A stretch of DNA of 58,623 bases from Bifidobacterium simiarum. Lineage in GTDB: Bacteria > Actinomycetota > Actinomycetes > Actinomycetales > Bifidobacteriaceae. The notes beneath the pieces were generated by a model. That model made no database searches. It saw only the letters and a program-made list of their open reading frames with translations, and was not told the DNA's origin. The DNA is taken from positions 1 to 58,623 of the forward strand of contig NZ_PEBK01000013.1 in assembly GCF_002802905.1 (NCBI RefSeq), in the 5' to 3' direction. Positions 17,930 to 26,179 of this stretch are shown here, one piece after another. The number at the start of each line of letters is the position of its first letter. Positions within the stretch are counted from its first letter, which is position 1. Both the position numbers and the translations under genes were made by a program.

Positions 17930-18017
17930 GTCCGGGTGGCGGAATGGTAGACGCGCTAGCTTGAGGTGCTAGTGCCTATTTTATACAGGCGTGTGGGTTC
18001 AACTCCCATCCCGGACA
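17930..18017 (+). tRNA. tRNA-Leu (anticodon GAG)
   Basis: 88-base class II tRNA. The acceptor GTCCGGG pairs with CCCGGAC, the D arm contains GGCGGAATGGTAGACGC, the anticodon stem-loop is CTAGCTTGAGGTGCTAG (GAG), the long variable arm is TGCCTATTTTATACAGGCG, and the T arm is GTGGGTTCAACTCCCAT. A terminator follows at once. Confidence 0.95.
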
Positions 18018-18024
18018 CGAGCAA

Positions 18025-18049
18025 GGCCCCGCGAACTGCGGGGCTTTTT
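18025..18049 (+). terminator. Terminator after tRNA-Leu
   Basis: GCCCCGC (18026-18032) and GCGGGGC (18038-18044) are followed by TTTTT. Confidence 0.88.
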
Positions 18050-18118
18050 CGTATCTCCGTATCTCGCATGTTCCGCGCACCTTACCGCGCGTTCGGCGGG
18101 CAAGGAGCGGGCAGTCAA

Positions 18119-18182
18119 CGCATTAGGCAGGCAGCGCATTAGGCAGTCGGCGCATTGGGCCGCCAGTGCATTAGGCGGGTAA
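18119..18182. repeat. Four imperfect 16-bp tandem repeats
   Basis: A unit of about 16 bases beginning CGCATTAGGCAG recurs four times with small changes (GCATTAGGCAGGCAG, GCATTAGGCAGTCGG, GCATTGGGCCGCCAG, GCATTAGGCGGGTAA), ending 16 bases before the YgjP-like gene's start codon. Confidence 0.6.
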
Positions 18183-18198
18183 TCAGAGGCGGGTAACC

Positions 18199-18783
18199 AT
18201 GGTCAGCAGGACGATCTCAGTGGAGATTCTGGAAGTGCAGGGGCTCCGGGTGAAGGTGACGCGCAAGACGGTGAAGAACATGTATCTACGCGTCAAACCG
18301 CCGGACGGGCGTGTGGAGGTCACCGCTCCGGCACGGATCGGGCTGGAATCGGTCGTACGGTTCGTGGCGTCCCGACGTCCGTGGATCGAGCGGATGCGGG
18401 CACGTCTTGTCCAAGCCCAGAATGAGCCCGCAACGAGGGTGGGGCAGCCGTGGAGCGAGGATCGCAAAAGCGAGGCGAAGGCGTTGCTCAACCGTCGATT
18501 GCCCGATCTGCTGGCGCATTGGACGCCGATCGTCGGTCGCGCCCCGACGAACATCTCATTGCGGCGCATGACCTCCCGATGGGGATCGTGCACGCCTGCG
18601 ACCGGCCGGATCCGCCTGAACCTCGAACTGGCGTATCTGCCGCCGCAGTATCTGGAGTATGTGCTGGTGCACGAGCTCACCCACCTGTGGGAACGCGGCC
18701 ACGGTGCTGGATTCCAGCGTCGCATGGACCGATATCTGCCGGATTGGCGGCGTCTGCGTCGAGAATTGAACCGTATGTCATAG
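18199..18783 (+). CDS. YgjP-like (DUF45) zinc metallopeptidase
   Basis: 194 aa. The C-terminal half carries the zinc motif HELTHLWERGHGAGF, the YgjP pattern HExxH plus a downstream His, preceded by TSRWGSCTPATGRIRLNLELAYLPP, which is characteristic of the YgjP/WssB family. The N-terminus (VKVTRKTVKNMYLRVKPPDG) is the usual beta-rich start. The family is predicted metallopeptidase of unknown substrate, often near restriction-modification or RNA genes; here it is alone. The start is taken at ATG 18199 with a weak AGGCGG nine bases upstream. An inverted-repeat element follows 19 bases after the stop. Confidence 0.85.
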   Translation: MVSRTISVEILEVQGLRVKVTRKTVKNMYLRVKPPDGRVEVTAPARIGLESVVRFVASRRPWIERMRARLVQAQNEPATRVGQPWSEDRKSEAKALLNRRLPDLLAHWTPIVGRAPTNISLRRMTSRWGSCTPATGRIRLNLELAYLPPQYLEYVLVHELTHLWERGHGAGFQRRMDRYLPDWRRLRRELNRMS

Positions 18784-18802
18784 CGTTATGCCATAGAAAA
18801 AC

Positions 18803-18930
18803 CGAGTTGTGAGGCTTTGTTTTGGAAGAGCCGTATTCTCTTGATTCAACATCCGCGGAATTGCAATGGTTCCAAGACCGCGACGAGTCGGGAATAGCGC
18901 TCTTTCGCCAGGCAAAGCCTCACAACTCGA
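18803..18930. repeat. Inverted-repeat-bounded element, copy A
   Basis: A 128-base segment is bounded by perfect 17-bp complements CGAGTTGTGAGGCTTTG (18803-18819) and CAAAGCCTCACAACTCG (18914-18930). Short internal inverted repeats are present and ATTTTG follows. The same ends bound 33997-34122. Both copies lie 14-19 bases after a stop codon. The element may act as a terminator or be a MITE-like sequence. No coding is seen inside. Confidence 0.7.
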
Positions 18931-18976
18931 TTTTGGGGCCGGTGGCCACTGTGGCCACTAATCGTTACGCGATTCG

Positions 18977-19456
18977 CTACGCGATGTGGCTGCGCAGGAA
19001 CCACTGGAACAGCTCCAGCGCCTGCACATGGTCCTGAATGATGTTGGAGCTGACGACATCGAGCTCATCCAGTTCCGCGATGGCCTTGCGGTCGTCGGTG
19101 ATGAACACATCGTAGTAGTCGATCAGCGCGTTGATGTAGTCCTCGGTGGAGGCGCGACCCTTGAGATCCAGCCCCTTCCAAGAGCGGTTACGCACGATGG
19201 CGTCCGGGGTGCCGTCGGGGGAGCCGCCCAGCGTGGCGATGCGCTCGGCGGTTTCGTCGGCCTGCGCGAGCACGACCTCGACCTGCGGGTCGAGCATCTC
19301 GTGCACGGCGATGAAGTTCGGGCCCTGCACGTTCCAGTGGGCGTGCTTGAGCACGAGGGCCGCCTCCTGCTCCTGGCTGAGACGGTTCTGCAGAATGGCG
19401 ATGGTCTTTTCGGCCTGTTCCTCGCTGAGTCCGGGAACGGTGAATTTCAGAGTCAT
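18977..19456 (-). CDS. dps: Dps family DNA-binding / ferritin-like protein
   Basis: 159 aa, the usual length. The Dps ferroxidase motif is visible as HAHWNVQGPNF followed by LDPQVEVVLAQADETAERIATLGG, whose His, Asp and Glu residues form the inter-subunit iron site. The C-terminal HVQALELFQWFLRSHIA is typical. It forms a dodecamer that oxidises Fe2+ with peroxide and protects DNA; no long basic N-tail is present. The start is taken at 19456, since the upstream in-frame ATG has no SD and family alignments begin at MTLKF. Divergent from a small HTH gene at 19638. Confidence 0.92.
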   Translation of the reverse strand: MTLKFTVPGLSEEQAEKTIAILQNRLSQEQEAALVLKHAHWNVQGPNFIAVHEMLDPQVEVVLAQADETAERIATLGGSPDGTPDAIVRNRSWKGLDLKGRASTEDYINALIDYYDVFITDDRKAIAELDELDVVSSNIIQDHVQALELFQWFLRSHIA

Positions 19457-19483
19457 GATAGTCACACTTTCTGTGTTGGTGTG

Positions 19484-19505
19484 GTTGATCATCAGTTGAT
19501 CATCA
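19484..19505. promoter_or_regulatory. Tandem GTTGATCATCA repeat upstream of dps
   Basis: GTTGATCATCA occurs twice head-to-tail (19484-19494, 19495-19505), 28-49 bases before the dps start. Each copy contains the palindrome TGATCA. It is a candidate regulator site in the dps promoter or leader. Confidence 0.4.
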
Positions 19506-19637
19506 ATCGGTCGTCATACAGACGATGGTTCCATTTTCCCTTTCACGCTCGACAGACCGCCCGGCGTTACGATTCGGGTTTTGACGCGTCGTCGGCAAGT
19601 CCCCTACTCTAAGACGTGGAAGACGCAAGGAGCTGAT

Positions 19638-20123
19638 ATGTCCGACATGTACACGTTGAGCGAGCTGTCCCGGATGACCGGAATCTCGCAGGCGGCCCTG
19701 AGCAAGAGAATTCTCCGGGGGAAGCTGGCCGCCCAGAAGGACGACAAAGGCCATTGGGTGGTGGCTGCGGAGGATGTTGACCGGCTGCGTCAGGGCAGGC
19801 GCGGACGGACGGTCTCCCCGTCATCGCCGGAATCCCCGGAACGTTCCGCCGTGCAGGGTGCGGAGGATCGGACCGCGGAATCCGTGACCGTGGAATCCAC
19901 GTCCGTAGATCCCGCGACTTCCGCCAGTTCCACGAATGCCGTCAGTTCCGGGGCGACGGTCACCGCCGCCGAGATTGATGCTCTGAAGAGCCGTCTTGCC
20001 CGCAAGCGCGCCGAGATCGGTCGGATGGAGGCTTCGCTGGCCGGTCTGAAGGAATCGGCGTCGTTGCTGGAACAGCTGCTGGCCGCCAAGATCGAACTGA
20101 TGGATAGGCAGCGTCGCGCATAG
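19638..20123 (+). CDS. Helix-turn-helix protein with C-terminal coiled coil
   Basis: 161 aa. Residues about 4-50 (YTLSELSRMTGISQAALSKRILRGKL...VVAAEDVDRLR) look like a MerR/excisionase-type HTH. A Ser/Thr/Pro-rich linker (about 55-105) follows, then a predicted coiled coil (AEIDALKSRLARKRAEIGRMEASLAGLKES...LLEQLLAAK). AAGGAG precedes the ATG. No named family is recognised. It is divergent from dps with 181 bases between, so it could be a local regulator. It is followed by the TAAGACA-motif region. Confidence 0.6.
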   Translation: MSDMYTLSELSRMTGISQAALSKRILRGKLAAQKDDKGHWVVAAEDVDRLRQGRRGRTVSPSSPESPERSAVQGAEDRTAESVTVESTSVDPATSASSTNAVSSGATVTAAEIDALKSRLARKRAEIGRMEASLAGLKESASLLEQLLAAKIELMDRQRRA

Positions 20124-20603
20124 ACAGCGTGTCCGTGGATGTACATGGGTGCGTGACGTTGTCTGACTGTTGTCGTAGTCGAATGTAGGACAATTAAGAC
20201 AGTGACGTTGTCTTGACTGCTTGTGTCTTCGTGATATTTGTCCGGGTTGGACATGTCGTACGATGTCCGTTTGGGACCCTTTCCCGCTTCCGGGATGAGA
20301 CCGTGATGGGGACGGTAGTTCCCCGCAATAGCAGAGATTGCTGGGTGGCTCGTACGCACTCCTCAGGTGTTGGCACGTTATGTCGCGCGCAGATATGGTA
20401 GGACATACGACGTCGTCCTATATGAGACTAAGACATAGTGTCTTATCTGTCTTTGTCTTAACCTTTGTCTTAGTCGTTGTCCTAGTGTCGACAGGTGTCG
20501 TATTGTCCTAGCTGTCCTGTCTTGGTTATGTCGGTCCTTGTGGCAGGGAATGCCGAATATGGTGTTGTTCGCGTTCCGTGGCACGATGCGCATCTATACA
20601 AAA
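20124..20603. repeat. Motif-rich non-coding region (TAAGACA / TGTCYTA clusters)
   Basis: No gene. The 7-mer TGTCTTA or TGTCCTA occurs at 20439, 20454, 20466, 20478 and 20504. Its complement TAAGACA/TAGGACA occurs at 20186, 20195, 20399 and 20429. Pairs form palindromes: TAAGACA-TAG-TGTCTTA at 20429-20445, AAGACA-7-TGTCTT near 20196-20214, and TAGGAC-10-GTCCTA at 20399-20420. Several spacings are 12 bases. Confidence 0.7.
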
Positions 20604-20635
20604 ACGAGGACCGTTGGCATTGCAACGGTCCTCGT
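20604..20635 (-). terminator. Terminator downstream of the CBS-domain protein gene
   Basis: ACGAGGACCGTTG (20604-20616) and CAACGGTCCTCGT (20623-20635) pair perfectly. On the minus strand TTTTTG follows. It lies 142 bases beyond the stop codon at 20777. Confidence 0.85.
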
Positions 20636-20776
20636 GTGATATATGGGTGTTGTCGTGTCAGGGAATGGTGATTGCGGCGATTCCGGCGTTCCGTGACGTG
20701 AAATCATGGCACGGAACATGCGGAATCAGTCGAATCGGATTCCGTGACGGAGCCAGCGTCCTCCCGGGCGTACTGC

Positions 20777-22159
20777 CTACTTCCGCTCGGCCGTATCATC
20801 CTCGGCAACGCCGGCGACGCCACCGTCCGCGCCGCTCTCGTCCTCGGCGTCGCCCTCCGCCGGCGGATTCGCGCCGCTCTTGCGCACTTCGATGGTCTGG
20901 ATGCGGCGGCCGTCCACTTCGGTGATCACCATGTCATAGCCGTCGTCGGAGTGCAGCACGGCGCCCACCTTGCCCATCTCGCCGGTCTTGGCGAGGAAGT
21001 AGCCCGCCACGGTCTCGTACGGACCATCCTCCAGCTCGATGCCGGTGAGCTCGTCGAAGTCCTCGATGGTCATGCCGCCGTCGATGCGGGCCACGCCGCC
21101 GACGAACGCCGATCCGGGCTTGCGCCCGCCCGCCTCGCTGGGCAGATCGTATTCGTCGCGGATATCGCCCACCAGCTCCTCGGTCATGTCCTCCAGGGTC
21201 ACGATGCCGTCGGTGCCGCCGTATTCGTCGATCACGATGGCCAGGTGAATGCCGCGGCGTCGCAGCAGCGACAGGCTCGGCAGCAGCTTCGAGGTGCCGG
21301 GCAGCGAAATGCCCTCGCGGGTCACGTCGGCCACGGTCTTCGCCTGCGTATTGCGGATGTCGAGCAGGTCGCGCACATGCACGAAGCCGAGCACGTCGTC
21401 GAAGTCTTTGCCGATCACCGGGTAGCGCGAATACGGCTTGTCGCGCACGAAATCGGCGGCCTCACGGATCGGCATGTCGCCGTCGATGAACACCACGTCG
21501 GCGCGCGGGCGCATCACCTCCGCCACGATCGTCTCCGAGGCGTCGAACACGTCGTCGAGGATCACGCGCTCGTCCTTGCTGAGGTTCGTGTTGGAGGAGA
21601 CCAGCACGCGCAGCTCATCGTCGCTCACCTCGCTTTCGGTCTCGTTCGGGTCGAAGCCGAGAATGCGCACGATGCCGTTGGTGTTCTTGCCGATCAGCCA
21701 GATGATCGGGCGGCAGATCGTGGCGAACACGTCGATCGCCGGCACCACCGCGCGGGCGATTGCCTCCGTCTTCTGCATGGCGATGCGCTTCGGCACCATT
21801 TCCGAGATCACAATCGAGCAGTAGGAGATCACCAGCGTCAGACCGATGGTGATAAGCGGATTGGCCACGAACGTCGGCACGCCCCAGCTTTCGACCAGCG
21901 GGATGAGGAACGGGGCGATCGAGGAGGCGCCGAACGAGGCGGAAAGGAAGCCGGAGAGGGTCACGCCGATCTGCACGGTGGACAGGAACGTGTTCGGGTC
22001 GCGGGCGATTTTCGCCACTCGCGCGCCGCGGGCGTCCTCCTGTTCCATCTGCTCGATCTGCGAGCCGCGCAGACTCACCAGTGCCAGTTCGGTGCCGGAG
22101 AACATGGCGCCGATGATGAGAAACACGAAAATCAGGAGGATATTCAAGCCAAGTGACAT
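20777..22159 (-). CDS. CNNM/HlyC-CorC family membrane protein with CBS domains
   Basis: 460 aa. An N-terminal DUF21 (CNNM) membrane domain occupies about residues 1-200 ([48 protein letters not shown]). Two CBS motifs follow at about 215-340 ([19 protein letters not shown] and [19 protein letters not shown]), and the CorC-HlyC C-terminal domain at about 350-430 ([29 protein letters not shown]). Relatives are linked to Mg2+/Co2+ efflux. The longer upstream frame is rejected because homologues begin at this hydrophobic segment; the SD is weak (GAAG). Ends in a strong terminator. Confidence 0.85.
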   Translation of the reverse strand: MSLGLNILLIFVFLIIGAMFSGTELALVSLRGSQIEQMEQEDARGARVAKIARDPNTFLSTVQIGVTLSGFLSASFGASSIAPFLIPLVESWGVPTFVANPLITIGLTLVISYCSIVISEMVPKRIAMQKTEAIARAVVPAIDVFATICRPIIWLIGKNTNGIVRILGFDPNETESEVSDDELRVLVSSNTNLSKDERVILDDVFDASETIVAEVMRPRADVVFIDGDMPIREAADFVRDKPYSRYPVIGKDFDDVLGFVHVRDLLDIRNTQAKTVADVTREGISLPGTSKLLPSLSLLRRRGIHLAIVIDEYGGTDGIVTLEDMTEELVGDIRDEYDLPSEAGGRKPGSAFVGGVARIDGGMTIEDFDELTGIELEDGPYETVAGYFLAKTGEMGKVGAVLHSDDGYDMVITEVDGRRIQTIEVRKSGANPPAEGDAEDESGADGGVAGVAEDDTAERK

Positions 22160-22428
22160 GTCTTCAATGTAATCAATGGCCTGACCAAGGAAGCGTTCGC
22201 AGACCAGTCCGCCCCCGCACCGGCCCGTGAGATCTGAACGAATAATGAACATTGTCTGGCATGTGAGAAACGTCACAGCGGCCCGACGCGTATCCTCGGA
22301 CGACCGGCCGACACGGTGGTCTATGATGGCAAGTACGAGCAAGCCGGCTCCGGCGGAGTAGAGGATCGATCGCCGTCAGTCCCGCGTGCCATGCGCCACG
22401 GCGGATGTCCGGCAGGAAAGGAACCATC

Positions 22429-22992
22429 ATGACGATGCTGCAGCACGAAATCTGCGATTTCAAGGCCCAGGCCTTCCAGAACAACGAATTCCACGAGGTC
22501 ACCAAGGCCGACCTTCTCGGCCACTGGTCGGTGCTTTTCTTCTACCCGGCCGACTTCACCTTCGTCTGCCCCACCGAGCTGGAGGATCTGGCCGCCGCCT
22601 ACCCGGAGTTCCAGAAGGCCGGCTGTGAGATCTACTCCGTCTCCTGCGACACCCACTTCGTGCACAAGGCCTGGCACGACGCCAACGAGAAGATCGCGAA
22701 GATCGCCTACCCGATGCTGGCCGATCCCACCGCTCAGCTGGCCAAGGACCTCGACACCTACAACGAGGCCGACGGTCTGGCCGAGCGCGGCACGTTCATC
22801 CTGAACCCCGAAGGCAAGGTCGTGGCCTACGAGGTCATCTCCTCCAACGTCGGTCGTAACGCCGACGAGCTGCTGCGCCGCGTGCAGGCCTCCCAGTTCG
22901 TCTACGAGCACGGTGATCAGGTCTGCCCGTCCAAGTGGCAGCCCGGCGAGGAGACCATCGAGCCGAGCCTCGACCTCGTCGGCCAGCTCTGA
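22429..22992 (+). CDS. ahpC: Alkyl hydroperoxide reductase subunit C (peroxiredoxin)
   Basis: 187 aa typical 2-Cys peroxiredoxin. The peroxidatic Cys47 is in FYPADFTFVCPTE and the resolving Cys166 is in VCPSKW. It reduces H2O2 and organic peroxides. AGGA lies six bases before this ATG; an upstream ATG at 22405 overlaps the SD and is not used. The ahpF-like reductase follows 290 bases downstream, with an intervening hairpin at 23096-23135. It is the likely peroxide-defence system of an anaerobe that lacks catalase. Confidence 0.95.
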   Translation: MTMLQHEICDFKAQAFQNNEFHEVTKADLLGHWSVLFFYPADFTFVCPTELEDLAAAYPEFQKAGCEIYSVSCDTHFVHKAWHDANEKIAKIAYPMLADPTAQLAKDLDTYNEADGLAERGTFILNPEGKVVAYEVISSNVGRNADELLRRVQASQFVYEHGDQVCPSKWQPGEETIEPSLDLVGQL

Positions 22993-23095
22993 TCCGATCG
23001 GTTCCGATCGACGGATCGCGCGGATCGGCCGTTCATGATCAATCGTTCATGAACGTGCGCCGATCCCATCGATCCCACTGATCCCATGACCACCA

Positions 23096-23135
23096 CTCCC
23101 GCTGAACGCCGCCAAACTGCATGGCACAGCGGGAG
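23096..23135 (+). terminator. Terminator after ahpC
   Basis: CTCCCGCT (23096-23103) and AGCGGGAG (23128-23135) are followed by ATTTTCT. Confidence 0.65.
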
Positions 23136-23282
23136 ATTTTCTATATCAGACGGTCTGCCGGCATGAATTCGGCACAAAACCGGTGCGGAAAACCACATAG
23201 GCAAGGCCACCACCCGAGTTTTGTGGTTTAATTTCCGGATCCTCGGCAGACTTGTGGACCTTCATCCTTACAGGAGAAGCGA

Positions 23283-25214
23283 ATGAGCGGCAATACTGAC
23301 AGCAAAACCAATGGTGAAACCACAAAACTCGACACCTCGAATGTTGATACCAAGAATCTGTACGACGTCGTCGTGATCGGCGGCGGTCCCGCCGGCCTCA
23401 CCGCCGGCCTGTACCTCGCCCGCGCGCGATACCGCGTGCTGATCCTCGAAAAGGACGATTTCGGCGGGCAGATCACCATCACCAACGAGGTGGTGAACTA
23501 TCCGGGCGTCGGCACCACCACCGGCAAGGCGCTCACCGCGACGATGCGGCAGCAGGCGCAGGATTTCGGCGCGGAATTCCTCAGCGCCGAAGCCACCGGA
23601 CTCGACGTGTCGGGCGACGTGAAGACCGTGCACACCACGCGCGGCGATCTGCACGCCTTCGGCATTCTGATCGCCACCGGTGCCGCCCCGCGCAAGCTGG
23701 GATTTGCCGGCGAGGCCGAGTATGCGGGCCGCGGCGTGGCCTACTGCGCCACCTGTGACGGCGAATTCTTCACCGGCAAGGAGGTACTGGTGATCGGCGG
23801 CGGATTCGCGGCCGCCGAGGAAAGCGTGTTCCTCACCAAGTACGCCAGCAAGGTGACCATGCTGATCCGCGAGGAGGACTTCACCTGCGACGCCTCCGTG
23901 GCCGATGAGGCGAAGCGCAACCCGAAGATCGAGATCCGCTACCAGACCGTGCTCGACGGCGTGACCGCCGGTCAGGGCGGTCTGCGCGAGGCCACGATCC
24001 GATCCGTGGCCACCGGCGAGACCGAGACGTGGAAGCCTCAGGACGAAGGCACGTTCGGCGTGTTCGTGTTCGCCGGGTACGTGCCCGCCACCGGTCTGGT
24101 GAAGGGCATCGTGGATCTGGACGATCACGGATACGTGGTGACGCACGGATATCTGGAGACTTCGGTGCCGGGCGTGTACGCGGCCGGCGACCTGCGGGTG
24201 AAGAACCTGCGTCAGGTGGTCACCGCCACGGCCGACGGCGCGATCGCCGCGGTCGAACTGGAACGGTACGCCTCCGATCTGTCGGCGAAGACCGGACTGA
24301 TCCCGCCGCGACCGACCGACACCGCGTACGATCGGGCCGAGGCCAAGACCGCGGCCGCCGCGCAGGCGGGGACGACTCCCGCTCCCGCGCCGGCCAAGCG
24401 CAGCGCCGACGCCGCGTCCGCGTCCAAGGCCGCCGCCAAGCCGGGCGAACTGTTCTCGGACGCGATCAAGGCCCAGCTGAAGATGGTGTTCTCCAAGATG
24501 ACCCGGCCGGTCACGCTGGCCCTGGAACTGGACGATACGCCGCTGTCGACCGAACTCGAGGCGTTCGTCGGCGAGATGGTGAAGCTTTCCGACGGCAAGC
24601 TGACCAGTATGGTCGGACTGCCGGATTCCGGTGCGGACGGTTCTGGCACGGACAGTGCCGGTGCGGGGGAGGGGACGACCGGCGTCGACCTCGACGCCAA
24701 CGGTCGTGCGGTGTTCGACCCCGCCGCGGTGCTGCCCCACGCCCGTCCGTGCGTGCGCATCTACGCCGCTGCAGATGACGCTGCGGGTGCCGACGGTGCC
24801 GCTGCGGCGGACGGCGGCCTGCGATTCACCGGACTGGCCTTCCACGGCGTGCCGAGCGGCCACGAATTCAACTCGTTCGTGCTGGGCATCTACAACGCGG
24901 CCGGCCCCGGTCAGCCGCTGGGCGACGATTTCAAGGCGCGGATCGCGGCCATCGACGAGCCGGTGAACGTGACGCTGCTGGTGTCGCTCACCTGCACGAT
25001 GTGCCCGGAGACCGTGCTGTCCGCGCAGCGCGTCGCCTCGCTCAACCCGAACGTGCGGGCCGAAGCGTACGATGTCTCGCACTTCCCGGAGCTCAAGGAC
25101 CAGTACGGCGTGATGAGCGTGCCGTGCATCGTCGTCGATCACGCCGACGGATCGCAGAAGGTGGAGTTCGGCAAGAAGAACATCCCGCAGATGCTCGACC
25201 TGCTCGCCGCCTGA
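23283..25214 (+). CDS. AhpF/thioredoxin-reductase-like protein with C-terminal thioredoxin-fold domain
   Basis: 643 aa. Residues about 25-340 are a thioredoxin-reductase-type flavoprotein: FAD motif GGGPAG (33-38), redox pair CATC (Cys155 and Cys158), NADPH motif VIGGGFAAAEE and a C-terminal FAD motif GVYAAGDL. After an Ala-rich linker (about 350-400) comes an AhpF N-terminal-domain-like module (about 400-643) with a CTMC redox pair (Cys571 and Cys574) and a cis-Pro in SVPCIV. In classical AhpF that module is at the N-terminus, so the domain order is swapped. The likely role is NAD(P)H-dependent reduction of AhpC. GGAG lies six bases upstream of the ATG. Confidence 0.9.
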   Translation: MSGNTDSKTNGETTKLDTSNVDTKNLYDVVVIGGGPAGLTAGLYLARARYRVLILEKDDFGGQITITNEVVNYPGVGTTTGKALTATMRQQAQDFGAEFLSAEATGLDVSGDVKTVHTTRGDLHAFGILIATGAAPRKLGFAGEAEYAGRGVAYCATCDGEFFTGKEVLVIGGGFAAAEESVFLTKYASKVTMLIREEDFTCDASVADEAKRNPKIEIRYQTVLDGVTAGQGGLREATIRSVATGETETWKPQDEGTFGVFVFAGYVPATGLVKGIVDLDDHGYVVTHGYLETSVPGVYAAGDLRVKNLRQVVTATADGAIAAVELERYASDLSAKTGLIPPRPTDTAYDRAEAKTAAAAQAGTTPAPAPAKRSADAASASKAAAKPGELFSDAIKAQLKMVFSKMTRPVTLALELDDTPLSTELEAFVGEMVKLSDGKLTSMVGLPDSGADGSGTDSAGAGEGTTGVDLDANGRAVFDPAAVLPHARPCVRIYAAADDAAGADGAAAADGGLRFTGLAFHGVPSGHEFNSFVLGIYNAAGPGQPLGDDFKARIAAIDEPVNVTLLVSLTCTMCPETVLSAQRVASLNPNVRAEAYDVSHFPELKDQYGVMSVPCIVVDHADGSQKVEFGKKNIPQMLDLLAA

Positions 25215-25220
25215 CCACTT

Positions 25221-25350
25221 CCGCCCCCTCCGCCCCCTCCGCCCCCTCTGGAGGGGGCTGTCAGCTTCGCTGACTGGAGGAGGTCGAGCGCGGTCTGCGT
25301 TTGACCACCCTCAGTCTCGCTGTGCGAGACAGCTCCCGCCGGCGGGAGCG
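25221..25350. repeat. REP-like hairpin cluster R5
   Basis: Three tandem CCGCCCCCT units (25221-25247) run into a series of hairpins: CCCCCTC/GAGGGGG, GTCAGC/GCTGAC, GTCTCG/CGAGAC and GCTCCCGC/GCGGGAGC. The last two hairpins and the central GACCACCCTCAGTC recur at 39889-39999, where the GTC stem is GTCATGC/GCATGAC. Confidence 0.65.
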
Positions 25351-25399
25351 GGGATTCATACGAAGCGGGATTCCGCAGGCCACGCAGGCCTCGCAGACC

Positions 25400-26014
25400 T
25401 CAGAAGGAGAGCACCTCCACCTTGCCCGTGTCGAGCCGGTAGCGTGCGCCCACCAGCGACACCTCGCCGGCCCGCACGGCATTGCGGATCACCGCGGAAT
25501 CCATGACCAGCGCCTCCAGCGTCTGCGCCACATGAATGCGCTCCACATCCTCGGCGGTGTCGAGATCGGAGTCGAACGCCAGACGGACCGAGGCTCCCAC
25601 CTCGCGCATCAGAATCGATCGGAATCCTTCGTCCTCGGTGTTTTCGTCGCCCTGGATCACCTTCATCGCCGCGGCCACGGCACCGCAGTTCTGATGGCCC
25701 ATCACCACGATCAGGCAGACGTGAAGGTGCTGGACCGCATACTCCAGTGATTCGAGCACCGCGTCATCCACCACCTCGCCGGCCGTGCGGATCGTGAACA
25801 GATCGCCGAGACCCTGATCGAAGATGATCTCCGGGGGCACGCGCGAATCCGAACAGCTAAGTACCGCGGCGTCCGGCGTCTGCTCCTCGATCAGCCGTTC
25901 GCGGGTCTCCCGATCCTGCCACGGATGCTCCGCCTCTCCTTCCGAAAACCGACGGTTGCCTTCGACCAGTCGACTCCAGGCACCATCCGCCCGGGTCCGT
26001 GCGTCCAACGTCAT
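25400..26014 (-). CDS. can: Beta-class carbonic anhydrase
   Basis: 204 aa. Zinc ligands are visible: Cys54 in CSDSR (with Asp56/Arg58 dyad), and His107 and Cys110 in GHQNC. The segment FTIRTAGEVV is characteristic. It interconverts CO2 and bicarbonate in the cytoplasm. AGGAG lies six bases before the ATG. It lies just downstream of, and on the same strand as, PEP carboxylase (166 bases apart), which consumes bicarbonate. A terminator separates the two, so transcription is separate even if the metabolism is linked. Confidence 0.94.
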   Translation of the reverse strand: MTLDARTRADGAWSRLVEGNRRFSEGEAEHPWQDRETRERLIEEQTPDAAVLSCSDSRVPPEIIFDQGLGDLFTIRTAGEVVDDAVLESLEYAVQHLHVCLIVVMGHQNCGAVAAAMKVIQGDENTEDEGFRSILMREVGASVRLAFDSDLDTAEDVERIHVAQTLEALVMDSAVIRNAVRAGEVSLVGARYRLDTGKVEVLSF

Positions 26015-26106
26015 GGCCAGCTCCTTCGCCTTGTCGATGCCGCATATGCGGCATATATCGTCCTCAGCATATCCCTGACGTCATATCCCCGCGCGTCCCG
26101 AAACGG

Positions 26107-26154
26107 GGAAGGCCCCGATCCGCAGGTGATGAACCATTCGGATCGGGGCCTTCC
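26107..26154 (-). terminator. Terminator after PEP carboxylase gene
   Basis: GGAAGGCCCCGATCCG (26107-26122) and CGGATCGGGGCCTTCC (26139-26154) are perfect 16-bp complements. On the minus strand CCGTTTC follows. Confidence 0.85.
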
Positions 26155-26179
26155 GGAATATGCGGGAGCCGGTCGAAAA

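Noticed and set aside
18803-18930. Simple rho-independent terminator for the YgjP-like gene
   Set aside because: The arms are 94 bases apart, too far for a standard terminator. The shared ends with 33997-34122 point to a discrete element instead, though it may still stop transcription.
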